6,738 bases of DNA from an uncultured beta proteobacterium (lineage in GTDB: Bacteria > Pseudomonadota > Gammaproteobacteria > Burkholderiales > Rhodocyclaceae): contig CAIYYE010000219.1 in the NCBI GenBank assembly GCA_903930395.1, positions 1 through 6,738 on the forward strand, read 5' to 3'. A model generated the notes under the pieces. That model saw only the letters and a program-made list of their open reading frames with translations, was not told the origin of the DNA and ran no database searches. Of the stretch, positions 1 to 6,738 are shown one piece after another (the stretch's first letter is position 1; each line of letters starts with the position of its first letter). The position numbers were made by a program, and so were the translations under genes.

Positions 1-497
1 CCGCCATGGGCTTCGCCGAGCATGGCGGTATCGTTGTACGAATCACCGGCCGCGACGATGGTGAATTTCAGCTCCTTGAAGCGCTGCACGGCCTCGCGCT
101 TCTGGTCCGGCATGCGCAGGTGGTAGGCGACCAGCATGCCCGACGCATCGGCTTCGAGCGAATGGCAGAACAGCGTCGGCCAGCCCAGTTGGCGCATGAG
201 CGGATGGGCGAATTCGTAGAAGGTGTCGGAGAGGATGACGACCTGGTAATCCTCGCGCAGCTTGTCAAGGAAGGCGCGGGCGCCCTGCATCGGGCCCATT
301 TCGGCGATGACCTTCTGGATGTCCGGCAGGCCGAGCTTGTGCTCGCGCAGGATGTTCAGGCGGTAAGTCATGAGCTTGTCGTAGTCCGGCTCGTCGCGCG
401 TGGTGCGCATCAGCTCGGGAATGCCCGTGCGCTTGGAGAATTCGATCCAGATTTCGGGGACGAGGACCCCTTCGAGGTCTAGGCAGACGATTTGCAC
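1..497 (-). CDS. thrH: ThrH-type phosphoserine phosphatase / homoserine phosphotransferase, C-terminus cut by window edge
   Basis: HAD-superfamily cytosolic enzyme. Family members hydrolyse phosphoserine, the last step of serine synthesis, and can transfer the phosphate to homoserine. The 165 complete codons closely resemble Pseudomonas ThrH as I remember it. HAD motif I is DLEGVL at residues 7-12, with Asp7 as nucleophile and Glu9 in place of the usual second Asp, which is a ThrH hallmark. Motif II is ILSDTFYEF at 88-96 (Ser90). Motif IV is GDSYND at 151-156. The family is about 205 residues long, so roughly 40 are missing beyond position 1. The start is GTG at 497: the protein begins right before the conserved motif I strand, and GGAG lies 7 nt upstream. 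It is downstream of, and in the same direction as, the ABC-F gene with a 94-bp gap that contains its own candidate -10 box. Recognition is by memory of the family, not by alignment. Confidence 0.93.
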   Translation of the reverse strand, partial: MQIVCLDLEGVLVPEIWIEFSKRTGIPELMRTTRDEPDYDKLMTYRLNILREHKLGLPDIQKVIAEMGPMQGARAFLDKLREDYQVVILSDTFYEFAHPLMRQLGWPTLFCHSLEADASGMLVAYHLRMPDQKREAVQRFKELKFTIVAAGDSYNDTAMLGEAHG

Positions 498-532
498 GGT
501 TGGGCTCCAGCGAAAGTGTTCGGAAAAAGGGG

Positions 533-538
533 ATTTTA
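533..538 (-). promoter_or_regulatory. candidate -10 box for thrH
   Basis: On the minus strand this reads TAAAAT (5/6 to the sigma-70 -10 consensus). A start about 7 nt downstream would leave a leader of roughly 29 nt carrying the GGAG ribosome-binding site before the GTG. No convincing -35 box is seen 16-18 bp upstream. The gene may also be read through from the ABC-F gene, since no strong terminator lies between them; only a 4-bp AGCC/GGCT stem follows the ABC-F stop. Confidence 0.35.
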
Positions 539-591
539 CCTGATGAGGGTGGGGGATTCGGTGGTTTTGGCGTAAATCAGCCCCCCGGCTA

Positions 592-2499
<1,908 letters not shown>

Positions 2500-2508
2500 G
2501 AGGGGGCG

Positions 2509-2514
2509 ATTATA
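2509..2514 (-). promoter_or_regulatory. -10 box of the ABC-F gene, very close to its ATG
   Basis: Perfect TATAAT on the minus strand, ending 9 nt before the ATG at 2499. A start 6-9 nt downstream would give an mRNA leader of only 0-3 nt, so translation may be leaderless; no ribosome-binding site is present. The hexamer at a 17-bp spacer is GAGCGC, far from the -35 consensus, so the box may depend on an activator or on other contacts. Confidence 0.5.
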
Positions 2515-2600
2515 ACGAGGCGGGACGGACCGCGCTCCGGGGTCTGGCGTTTTGACGGGCAGAGCGATGGCTGCCGTTGCTTGCGAAAATCACGGAAATC

Positions 2601-2617
2601 GCCATTTTTACAATGGC
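2601..2617. repeat. 6-bp inverted repeat, 5-nt spacer, in the divergent region
   Basis: GCCATT, spacer TTTAC, AATGGC. It lies between the two divergent -10 boxes, about 85 bp from the ABC-F -10 and 47 bp from the plus-strand -10. There is no T-tract after it, so it is not an intrinsic terminator. It could be a small operator, but six base pairs can arise by chance. Confidence 0.3.
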
Positions 2618-2660
2618 TTGTCTAGCATTTCAGTCAATTTAGCTATGTCTTGCGACAGCC

Positions 2661-2669
2661 TGCTAGAAT
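2661..2669 (+). promoter_or_regulatory. extended -10 promoter of the coiled-coil/HD-GYP unit
   Basis: TGCTAGAAT: an extended -10 (TGn) joined to TAGAAT, 5/6 to consensus. Extended -10 promoters need little -35 sequence, and none is evident here. The predicted start is near 2676. That gives a leader of about 39 nt for a start at 2715, or a leaderless message if translation began at the ATG at 2676. Confidence 0.5.
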
Positions 2670-2705
2670 CGCCGGATGCTCAAGCAAACTCGCACCGACC
2701 CGCTG

Positions 2706-2737
2706 AAGCCAGGCATGCATCGCCGCTTGCCTGGCTT
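2706..2737 (+). repeat. perfect 10-bp inverted repeat over the likely translation start
   Basis: Arms AAGCCAGGCA (2706-2715) and TGCCTGGCTT (2728-2737) are exact reverse complements separated by 12 nt. In RNA this is a stable 10-bp stem, extendable by a G-U pair. The left arm includes most of the GAAG element that best serves as ribosome-binding site, and the A of the ATG at 2715; the other two bases of that codon are in the loop. Too few Ts follow it to make a normal terminator. Confidence 0.6.
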
Positions 2738-3341
2738 TCACCCCATGGCGACCGCCATTGCCGGCCTGATCGTGCTGCTGGCCATGCCTTGTCGCGGGCT
2801 GGCGGCCGATGTGGCGGCCAGCGACGACAGGGCGGCGGCCTGGCAGGAGAGGCTCGACAAGGCCGCGGCGATGCAGGCCGAGGGCAAGGCGCGCCAGGCT
2901 GAAGCTGACCGCTTGCTGGAACAGAGAAATGCCGAATGCGCCGGAAAGTTCCTCATCAACGATTGCCGGAATGCTGCTGCGCGTGAGCATCTGAAGACCG
3001 TCCGCGAGACTCGCCGGCTGGAAAGCGAGGGCCGGAACATCGAGCGGGCTGTCCAGAAAGAGCAATTGGCCGAGCGTGACAGGCGGCGTGCCGAAGAACT
3101 GCCGCGCCGTGCCGCAGATATGGAGCTGCGCCAGACGGAATCGGCGGCGGCCCGTCAGGCATCCAGCGAGAAGCGGGCGGCAAGCGAGGCCGGCAAGGCG
3201 CTGAAGGCCGCCGAAGGCGAGAAACGCAAGCTGGCCGAGGCGGAAAAATTGCGCCAGAGGCAGGCTGCTCACGATGCACGCGTCGCCCGGAAAATGCAGC
3301 AAGCGGAGCAGCGCGCCGCACAGGCTGCCGAAAAAAAGTAG
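2715..3341 (+). CDS. exported, charged coiled-coil protein of unknown function
   Basis: I recognise no named function. From the ATG at 2715 it is 208 residues: a signal peptide (HRR near the start, hydrophobic core at about 12-24, probable cleavage LAA^D after residue 31), then a mature part rich in Ala, Glu, Lys, Arg and Gln that should be almost wholly helical, probably coiled coil, to the C-terminus. The only non-repetitive patch has two cysteines eight residues apart (C75 and C84, in AECAGKFLINDC), a possible disulfide in the periplasm. Similar betaproteobacterial hypothetical proteins carry such a Cys pair before a long charged helix. Start choice: 2715 gives the best signal peptide and has a weak GAAG 6 nt upstream; 2676 (ATG, no ribosome-binding site, adds 13 residues) and 2745 (no basic n-region) are alternatives. 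The HD-GYP gene follows after 16 bp. Confidence 0.8.
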   Translation: MHRRLPGFHPMATAIAGLIVLLAMPCRGLAADVAASDDRAAAWQERLDKAAAMQAEGKARQAEADRLLEQRNAECAGKFLINDCRNAAAREHLKTVRETRRLESEGRNIERAVQKEQLAERDRRRAEELPRRAADMELRQTESAAARQASSEKRAASEAGKALKAAEGEKRKLAEAEKLRQRQAAHDARVARKMQQAEQRAAQAAEKK

Positions 3342-3357
3342 CGGCTGCCGCCCAGAC

Positions 3358-4572
3358 ATGATCCGCAAGATATCCATCGACCAGCTGCTGCCCGACATGT
3401 ATGTCGTGGACCTGCACAAACGCTGGCTCGATCATTCCCTCTGGCAGTCGAAATTCAAGGTGCGCGACGAAGCCCACGTCTGGAAGCTCAAGGAAGACGG
3501 CATCACCGAGGTCAGCATCGATATCGACAAGGGAATCGACGTGCCGCCGACGCCGATGGCGCGCATCAACCAGATCGACCAGCGGCTGAAATCGCTGGCT
3601 GAAATCAGGGCGACGACGCCCCATCCTGTGTCGCTCGGCGAAGAACGGCGCCGGGCCGGCCGGCTGATGCAGGAGGCAAGCGGCACGGTTAGTGCCCTGA
3701 TGCTCTCGGCGCGGGCAGGCCAGAAAGTCGATGCCGGCTATCTTGAACCGGTGGTCAGCAAGATGATCGCCTCGGTGCTGCGCAACCCCGATGCGCTGGT
3801 GCCACTGTCCCGGCTCAAGGGCATGGATTCCTATGCCAACGACCATGCCGTGGCGACGGCTGCCCTGATCATTGCCTTTGGCCGTCACGAGGGCATGCCC
3901 GAGCCGGAAATCGAAAAACTCGCACTCGGCACCATGGTCAAGGATATCGGCCATTCCGCCCTTGATTCGCGACTGACGACCAAGGCCGGGGGGCTCTCCC
4001 AGGCCGAGTTTTCCATCGTCCAGAGCCATGTCGAGGAAGGTCTGGCCGTGCTTGATGCCACCTCGCGGCTGCCCGAAACAGCAGTCGCCGTGGTGCTCGA
4101 ACACCACGAGCGCTACAACGGCTGCGGCTATCCCTACCGGATGGCCGGCGATGAGATTTCAGTGGCCGGCCGCATGGCGGCGATTGTCGACACCTACGAT
4201 GCAATGACTTCGGATCGTCCCTACCGGGCGGCGATGTCGCCGTCGCACGCGCTGCGCCAGCTCTACGAGGAAAGCGGGACGCAATATGATCCGGCGCTGG
4301 TGGCCGCTTTCGTCAAGACCGTCGGCATTTACCCCGTCGGCACCCTGGTCCTGCTCGACAGCGGGCATCTCGCCATGGTCGTCCAGGCCAACCACGAGAA
4401 CATGCTGGCACCCGTCGTCCGCGTCATCTATCACACCGGTCGCCAGCAGTACGTGACGACGCCGGTCGATGTCGACCTGTCACGCAAGATCGGCAACCAT
4501 TACGGCCAGATCGTCCGGGCCGAAACCTTCGAACGCTGGGGCATCAGCCCCCTGCGCTGGCAACCTGGTTGA
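3358..4572 (+). CDS. DUF3391 / HD-GYP domain protein with altered HD motif
   Basis: Predicted cytosolic signalling protein of 404 residues. HD-GYP domains usually hydrolyse cyclic di-GMP using a bound iron or other metal cluster. Residues 1-65 fit the DUF3391 region that precedes many HD-GYP domains (KISIDQLLPDMYV at 4-16). HD-GYP spans about 150-330: His163, then KDIGH at 195-199 where the family has HDIGK, His224, HHERYNGCGYP at 249-259, and DTYDAMTSDRPYR at 278-290. About 330-404 (GIYPVGTLVLLDSG) matches the usual C-terminal extension. The GYP motif and the other metal ligands are kept, but the His of HD is Lys195 and the motif's Lys is His199, so activity is uncertain: it could be a c-di-GMP sensor or an altered enzyme. 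ATG at 3358 is chosen because DUF3391 begins there; there is no clear ribosome-binding site, so coupling to the upstream gene is likely. There are no membrane segments and no receiver domain. Confidence 0.9.
   Translation: MIRKISIDQLLPDMYVVDLHKRWLDHSLWQSKFKVRDEAHVWKLKEDGITEVSIDIDKGIDVPPTPMARINQIDQRLKSLAEIRATTPHPVSLGEERRRAGRLMQEASGTVSALMLSARAGQKVDAGYLEPVVSKMIASVLRNPDALVPLSRLKGMDSYANDHAVATAALIIAFGRHEGMPEPEIEKLALGTMVKDIGHSALDSRLTTKAGGLSQAEFSIVQSHVEEGLAVLDATSRLPETAVAVVLEHHERYNGCGYPYRMAGDEISVAGRMAAIVDTYDAMTSDRPYRAAMSPSHALRQLYEESGTQYDPALVAAFVKTVGIYPVGTLVLLDSGHLAMVVQANHENMLAPVVRVIYHTGRQQYVTTPVDVDLSRKIGNHYGQIVRAETFERWGISPLRWQPG
4538..4551. repeat. small GC hairpin in the tail-to-tail overlap
   Basis: GGGGC, loop ATCA, GCCCC: a 5-bp all-GC stem across the mutY stop codon and the last codons of the HD-GYP gene. 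A second short inverted repeat, GATCA/TGATC, lies at 4571-4586. Neither has a T-tract on either strand, so I see no conventional terminator for either gene; the stems may only slow polymerase or be chance. Confidence 0.35.
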
Positions 4573-5581
4573 TCAGCTTCTTGATCGGGGCCGGTACCCC
4601 GGCGTCGGCTGCCTTGCTGAGCGCCACCCATTCCAGGCCCGGTTCGGCGACCTGAAAACCAGCCTCAATCCGGCACAGAACGGGTAACAGCGTCAGCCGG
4701 AAATGGGTGAACGCATGCTTGAGCGGCGGCAGCTTCATTGACTCGCCAAGGGCCAGCCCCAAACGTGCCGCCACCTCGGCCGGCTCGCCTTCCGGCGGCA
4801 CCAGCAGTCCGCCCCACAGGCCCGAAGGCGGGCGGCGTTCAAGCAGCAGGCGCGCACCGTCGGTGAGCAGTACAAAGGTCGAGGTACGCTCCGGCACAGC
4901 GGGCCGGGGCTTTGATTCCGGCAGTTCACCCTGTCGGCCATCGCGCCGCGCCACGCATCCACTGGCTACCGGGCAATCGCCACAGCGTGGCCGACTCCGC
5001 GTGCACAGCGTTGCGCCAAGATCCATCAGTCCTTGCGTGTAAACCTCGATATTGCTCTCCGGCAGCAGGCTTTCGGCCAAGGCCCAAAGTTCGCGGTGGA
5101 CTGCCGTCGCGCCGGGAAAGCCGGCGATGCCGAATTGCCGGCACAGCACCCGCTTGACGTTACCATCGAGAATCGCCGCCCGCCGGCCAAAGGCAAAAGC
5201 GGCGATGGCTGCCGCCGTCGACCGGCCGATACCCGGCAAGCTCTCCAGTTCAGCTTCCGTTTGCGGGAAATCTCCGCCGTAGACCTCGGCAATCTGCCGG
5301 GCGCAACGATGCAGGTTGCGCGCCCGGGCGTAATAGCCCAAGCCGGCCCAATGCTCGATGACCGACTCTATCGGCGCCGCAGCCAGTGCCTGTACATCGG
5401 GAAAATTGCCCAGAAAACGGGCGTAATAGGGAATCACCGTGCCGACCTGCGTCTGCTGCAGCATGATCTCCGAAAGCCAGATACGGTAGGGATCACGCGT
5501 CTTCTGCCAGGGCAGGTCATGGCGCCCGGCGGTCTTCTGCCAGGCGATGAGGTCTACGGTAAAACGGTTTGGGGCGGCCAA
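4544..5581 (-). CDS. mutY: adenine DNA glycosylase MutY
   Basis: Base-excision repair enzyme that removes adenine mispaired with 8-oxoguanine. It is 345 residues long (E. coli about 350). Catalytic Glu38 is in LSEIMLQQTQV (36-46); the helix-hairpin-helix LPGIGRST is at 115-122; catalytic Asp139 is in ILDGNVKRVL (137-146). The [4Fe-4S] cluster cysteines are C193, C200, C203 and C209, with the exact C-x6-C-x2-C-x5-C spacing. The C-terminal Nudix-like 8-oxoG-reading domain includes the HAFTHFRL loop. The start is TTG at 5581: no ATG or GTG occurs in frame near the conserved N-terminus, GAGG lies 6 nt upstream, and this start places Glu and Asp one residue from their E. coli numbers (37 and 138). 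The frame stays open upstream to 5755, but that part is antisense to the flavin reductase gene. The 3' end overlaps the HD-GYP gene by 29 bp. Confidence 0.95.
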   Translation of the reverse strand: MAAPNRFTVDLIAWQKTAGRHDLPWQKTRDPYRIWLSEIMLQQTQVGTVIPYYARFLGNFPDVQALAAAPIESVIEHWAGLGYYARARNLHRCARQIAEVYGGDFPQTEAELESLPGIGRSTAAAIAAFAFGRRAAILDGNVKRVLCRQFGIAGFPGATAVHRELWALAESLLPESNIEVYTQGLMDLGATLCTRSRPRCGDCPVASGCVARRDGRQGELPESKPRPAVPERTSTFVLLTDGARLLLERRPPSGLWGGLLVPPEGEPAEVAARLGLALGESMKLPPLKHAFTHFRLTLLPVLCRIEAGFQVAEPGLEWVALSKAADAGVPAPIKKLINQVASAGG

Positions 5582-5589
5582 ATTCTGCC

Positions 5590-5618
5590 TCGACGCAAGT
5601 GGCGGGAGCGCCGATAAT
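5590..5618 (+). promoter_or_regulatory. candidate promoter of the flavin reductase gene
   Basis: TCGACG (5590-5595, 4/6 to the -35 consensus), 17-bp spacer, GATAAT (5613-5618, 5/6). The start would be near 5625, leaving a leader of about 32 nt that is strongly pyrimidine-rich (CTCTTTTTCTTTC at 5623-5635) and lacks a Shine-Dalgarno. The -10 shares five bases with the minus-strand mutY -10. Confidence 0.4.
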
Positions 5619-5619
5619 A
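5614..5619 (-). promoter_or_regulatory. candidate -10 box of mutY
   Basis: TATTAT on the minus strand (5/6 to consensus), 32 nt upstream of the TTG start, giving a leader of about 25 nt with the GAGG ribosome-binding site. No good -35 box is seen. It overlaps the plus-strand -10 candidate at 5613-5618, so the two divergent promoters may exclude one another. Confidence 0.4.
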
Positions 5620-5656
5620 CGGCCTCTTTTTCTTTCAGCCTACCCGTTCGCCTCCG

Positions 5657-6154
5657 ATGACCCAACCGCAAAACGACAGCCGCGCCCTGCGCAACGCCCT
5701 GGGGCGCTTCGCCACCGGCGTCACCATCGTCACGGCCATCGACCCGGACGGCCATCCGATCGGCCTCACCGTCAATTCCTTCTCGGCTGTGTCGCTCGAG
5801 CCGGCGCTCGTCCTCTGGTGCCTCGACAACAATTCACACAATCTCGCCGCCTTCCGCCAGGCCAGCCACCACGCCATCAACATCCTGGCCGCCGACCAGC
5901 AAGACCTCTCCAACCGCTTCGCCACCTGGCCCACCGACCGCTTCGCCGGCCTCCCCTGGCAAGCCGGCGCCGGCGGTGCCCCGGTCTTCCCCGGCTGCTG
6001 CGCCACTTTTGAGATGGGCAAGATCACCGAACATGCCGCTGGCGACCACACCATTTTCGTCGGCCATGTCGAGCGCTTCAGCGAAACCCCGGGCATCGCC
6101 CCGCTGCTTTTCCACGCCGGCCGCTACGCCGCGCTGGCCCCCGAGCTGGAATGA
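5657..6154 (+). CDS. flavin reductase-domain protein (FMN-binding split barrel)
   Basis: 165-residue cytosolic protein of the flavin reductase-like family, whose members use NAD(P)H to reduce FMN or FAD and often supply reduced flavin to a two-component monooxygenase. Family landmarks: ALGRFATGVTIVTA at 14-27, GLTVNSFSAVSLEPALV at 36-52 (flavin-binding strands), the INILAADQQDLSNRFA region at 74-89, GDHTIFVGHVERF at 129-141 with the conserved Gly-Asp-His, and PLLFHAGRY at 149-157. The length is normal for a stand-alone reductase component. No oxygenase partner lies nearby, so the substrate system cannot be named and I give no symbol. ATG 5657 suits the family N-terminus; it has no Shine-Dalgarno but a pyrimidine-rich leader. 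The divergent neighbour is mutY; the tRNA gene downstream has its own promoter starting at the base after the stop codon. Confidence 0.92.
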   Translation: MTQPQNDSRALRNALGRFATGVTIVTAIDPDGHPIGLTVNSFSAVSLEPALVLWCLDNNSHNLAAFRQASHHAINILAADQQDLSNRFATWPTDRFAGLPWQAGAGGAPVFPGCCATFEMGKITEHAAGDHTIFVGHVERFSETPGIAPLLFHAGRYAALAPELE

Positions 6155-6183
6155 TTGAACCGGCCGCCTTCTGCGCTTAGAAT
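6155..6183 (+). promoter_or_regulatory. sigma-70 promoter of tRNA-Gly
   Basis: TTGAAC (6155-6160), 17-bp spacer, TAGAAT (6178-6183): 5/6 in both hexamers at ideal spacing. It is followed by the GC-rich stretch GCGGCC, like the discriminators of stable-RNA promoters under growth-rate and ppGpp control. The start is predicted near 6190, about 13 nt before the mature tRNA. Confidence 0.75.
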
Positions 6184-6202
6184 GCGGCCTCAAGCCCACC
6201 GA

Positions 6203-6276
6203 GCGGGCGTCGTATAATGGTAATACCCTAGCTTCCCAAGCTAGAGCCGTGGGTTCGATTCCCATCGCCCGCTCCA
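6203..6276 (+). tRNA. tRNA-Gly, anticodon CCC
   Basis: 74-nt cloverleaf with encoded CCA. The acceptor stem GCGGGCG (6203-6209) pairs with CGCCCGC (6266-6272). The D-stem GTAT/ATAC is at 6212-6215 and 6223-6226, with the GG of the D-loop at 6219-6220. The anticodon stem CTAGC/GCTAG encloses TTCCCAA; the anticodon CCC is at 6235-6237, reading GGG. The T-arm GTGGG/CCCAT carries the TTCGATT loop, with one G-U pair. Discriminator T at 6273, then CCA at 6274-6276. This is the minor glycine isoacceptor, the counterpart of E. coli glyU. All stems are intact. It stands alone between its promoter and the terminator at 6311. Confidence 0.97.
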
Positions 6277-6310
6277 CATAGAGTAAACGCAGGTCTTTGA
6301 TCTGTAAAAG

Positions 6311-6341
6311 AAAAAGCCAACCGCAGCGGGTTGGCTTTTTT
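6311..6341 (+). terminator. strong intrinsic terminator, probably bidirectional
   Basis: AAAAAGCCAACC (6311-6322), loop GCAGCG, GGTTGGCTTTTT (6329-6340), then one more T. The GC-containing stem GCCAACC/GGTTGGC is flanked by A5 on the left and T6 on the right, so it can act on both strands. On the plus strand it ends the tRNA transcript 35 nt past the CCA; on the minus strand it can end the small exported-protein gene, whose stop codon is about 115 nt upstream in that direction. Confidence 0.88.
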
Positions 6342-6455
6342 GTTGTCTGGTCGATTTCTGCTCAGGGCTGGGTAGGGCTGAATCAAGCAGCTTCCAGTGC
6401 GGACTCGATCAAAGTGTCAGAAAGTATGGCCTGTCTCTGGCAGGCGGTGCCGAGG

Positions 6456-6738
6456 TTAGCGGCCTCTACCTCCGCCACCCATGCCGCCTCCCATTCCACC
6501 ACCCATGCCGCCACCGGGTCCCATGCCCTGGCGCATGCCGGAACCTTGTGCAGGCGGAGTATCCGGCAATGTAACGCCACGTTCTTTCGCACGCAGGTGC
6601 ATCTGCTCATGGTGCTCCAATCGAACTTGCTCGCGCTCCTGAGCTGTTTTGGCAGCATTCATTTTCGTGCGCTGTTCCATCCGCTCTTGATTAGTCATCA
6701 TCTGACTGCCGTAAATGGGTTCATCGGCAGCAATAACA
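6456..6738 (-). CDS. small exported protein with Met/Gly-rich tail, N-terminus cut by window edge
   Basis: The frame is open from the right edge to TAA at 6456-6458. ATGs at 6701 and 6698 exist, but the frame continues upstream as VIAADEPIYGSQ, which looks like the end of a signal peptide (IAA^DEP) and the start of a mature protein, so the true start is beyond 6738. The mature part is about 90 residues: a charged helix with TNQERMEQR and EHHEQMHLRAKERG, a VTLPDTPPAQG linker, then a tail of about 29 residues with Met every four to six residues in Gly (GGGMGGGMGGGMGGGG). Small exported proteins of this MTxxER...EHHxxM...ERGVTLP pattern are, from memory, common in Betaproteobacteria with no known role. 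Codons are less GC-biased than in neighbouring genes (ACT, AAT, CAA, CGA). It is convergent with the tRNA gene and probably uses the shared terminator. Confidence 0.85.
   Translation of the reverse strand, partial: VIAADEPIYGSQMMTNQERMEQRTKMNAAKTAQEREQVRLEHHEQMHLRAKERGVTLPDTPPAQGSGMRQGMGPGGGMGGGMGGGMGGGGRGR

Noticed and set aside
2808..2847. Lipoprotein signal in the coiled-coil protein
   Set aside because: The only Cys in the signal region is preceded by AMP, not a lipobox, and an ordinary LAA^D cleavage site follows.
2643..4107. Minus-strand open frames of 258 and 383 codons over the coiled-coil and HD-GYP genes
   Set aside because: They are antisense to a protein with a clear signal peptide and to an HD-GYP domain; their translations show no domain and they overlap each other.
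5582..5755. A 58-residue N-terminal extension of MutY from an ATG at 5755
   Set aside because: It would run through the promoter region and antisense to the flavin reductase start, and MutY homology begins just after the TTG at 5581, which has a ribosome-binding site.
6213..6218. TATAAT inside the tRNA gene as a promoter
   Set aside because: It is the D-stem/D-loop sequence of the tRNA (GTATAATGG), explained by tRNA structure, and the tRNA already has a promoter upstream.
6203..6341. tRNA-Gly as an integration (att) site
   Set aside because: No direct repeat of the tRNA 3' end, integrase or mobile gene is visible in the window; the tRNA is followed directly by its terminator and an ordinary small gene.
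6383..6658. 91-codon minus-strand frame overlapping the Met/Gly protein
   Set aside because: It is in a different frame from the recognisable exported protein, has no domain and no ribosome-binding site; it is a shadow frame.

Overview
The window reads as ordinary chromosomal sequence of a GC-rich betaproteobacterium. A Rhodocyclales member (Dechloromonas/Azonexus-like) is my best guess, from the character of the proteins (a ThrH-type phosphatase, a YheS-type ABC-F protein, an HD-GYP protein with an N-terminal DUF3391 region, and a small MTNQER...ERGVTLP protein) together with strong G/C preference at third codon positions. The genus is an inference that only a database search could settle.

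Layout, left to right. (1) 1-497, minus: the N-terminal 165 codons of thrH, running off the left edge. (2) 592-2499, minus: a complete yheS-type ABC-F ATPase. (3) 2500-2714: a divergent control region with a -10 box for each direction and two inverted repeats. (4) 2715-3341, plus: an exported, charged, helical protein of unknown function; 16 bp later, 3358-4572, plus: a DUF3391/HD-GYP protein, a likely two-gene unit. (5) 4544-5581, minus: mutY, overlapping the HD-GYP gene tail to tail by 29 bp. (6) 5582-5656: a 75-bp divergent promoter region. (7) 5657-6154, plus: a flavin reductase-domain protein. (8) 6203-6276, plus: tRNA-Gly(CCC) with a clear sigma-70 promoter and a strong, apparently bidirectional terminator at 6311-6341. 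(9) 6456-6738, minus: a small exported Met/Gly-tailed protein whose signal peptide is cut by the right edge.

Functionally this is a mix of housekeeping (translation factor, tRNA, 8-oxoG repair, amino-acid phosphatase), redox metabolism and signalling. Nothing resembles a defence system, mobile element, CRISPR array or biosynthetic cluster, and I do not see an undescribed multi-gene system. The most unusual points are an HD-GYP protein whose HDxxK signature reads KDxxH, its linkage to an exported coiled-coil protein, a perfect 10-bp inverted repeat over that protein's likely translation start, and a near-leaderless promoter arrangement for the ABC-F gene. No gene-free stretch exceeds about 215 bp.
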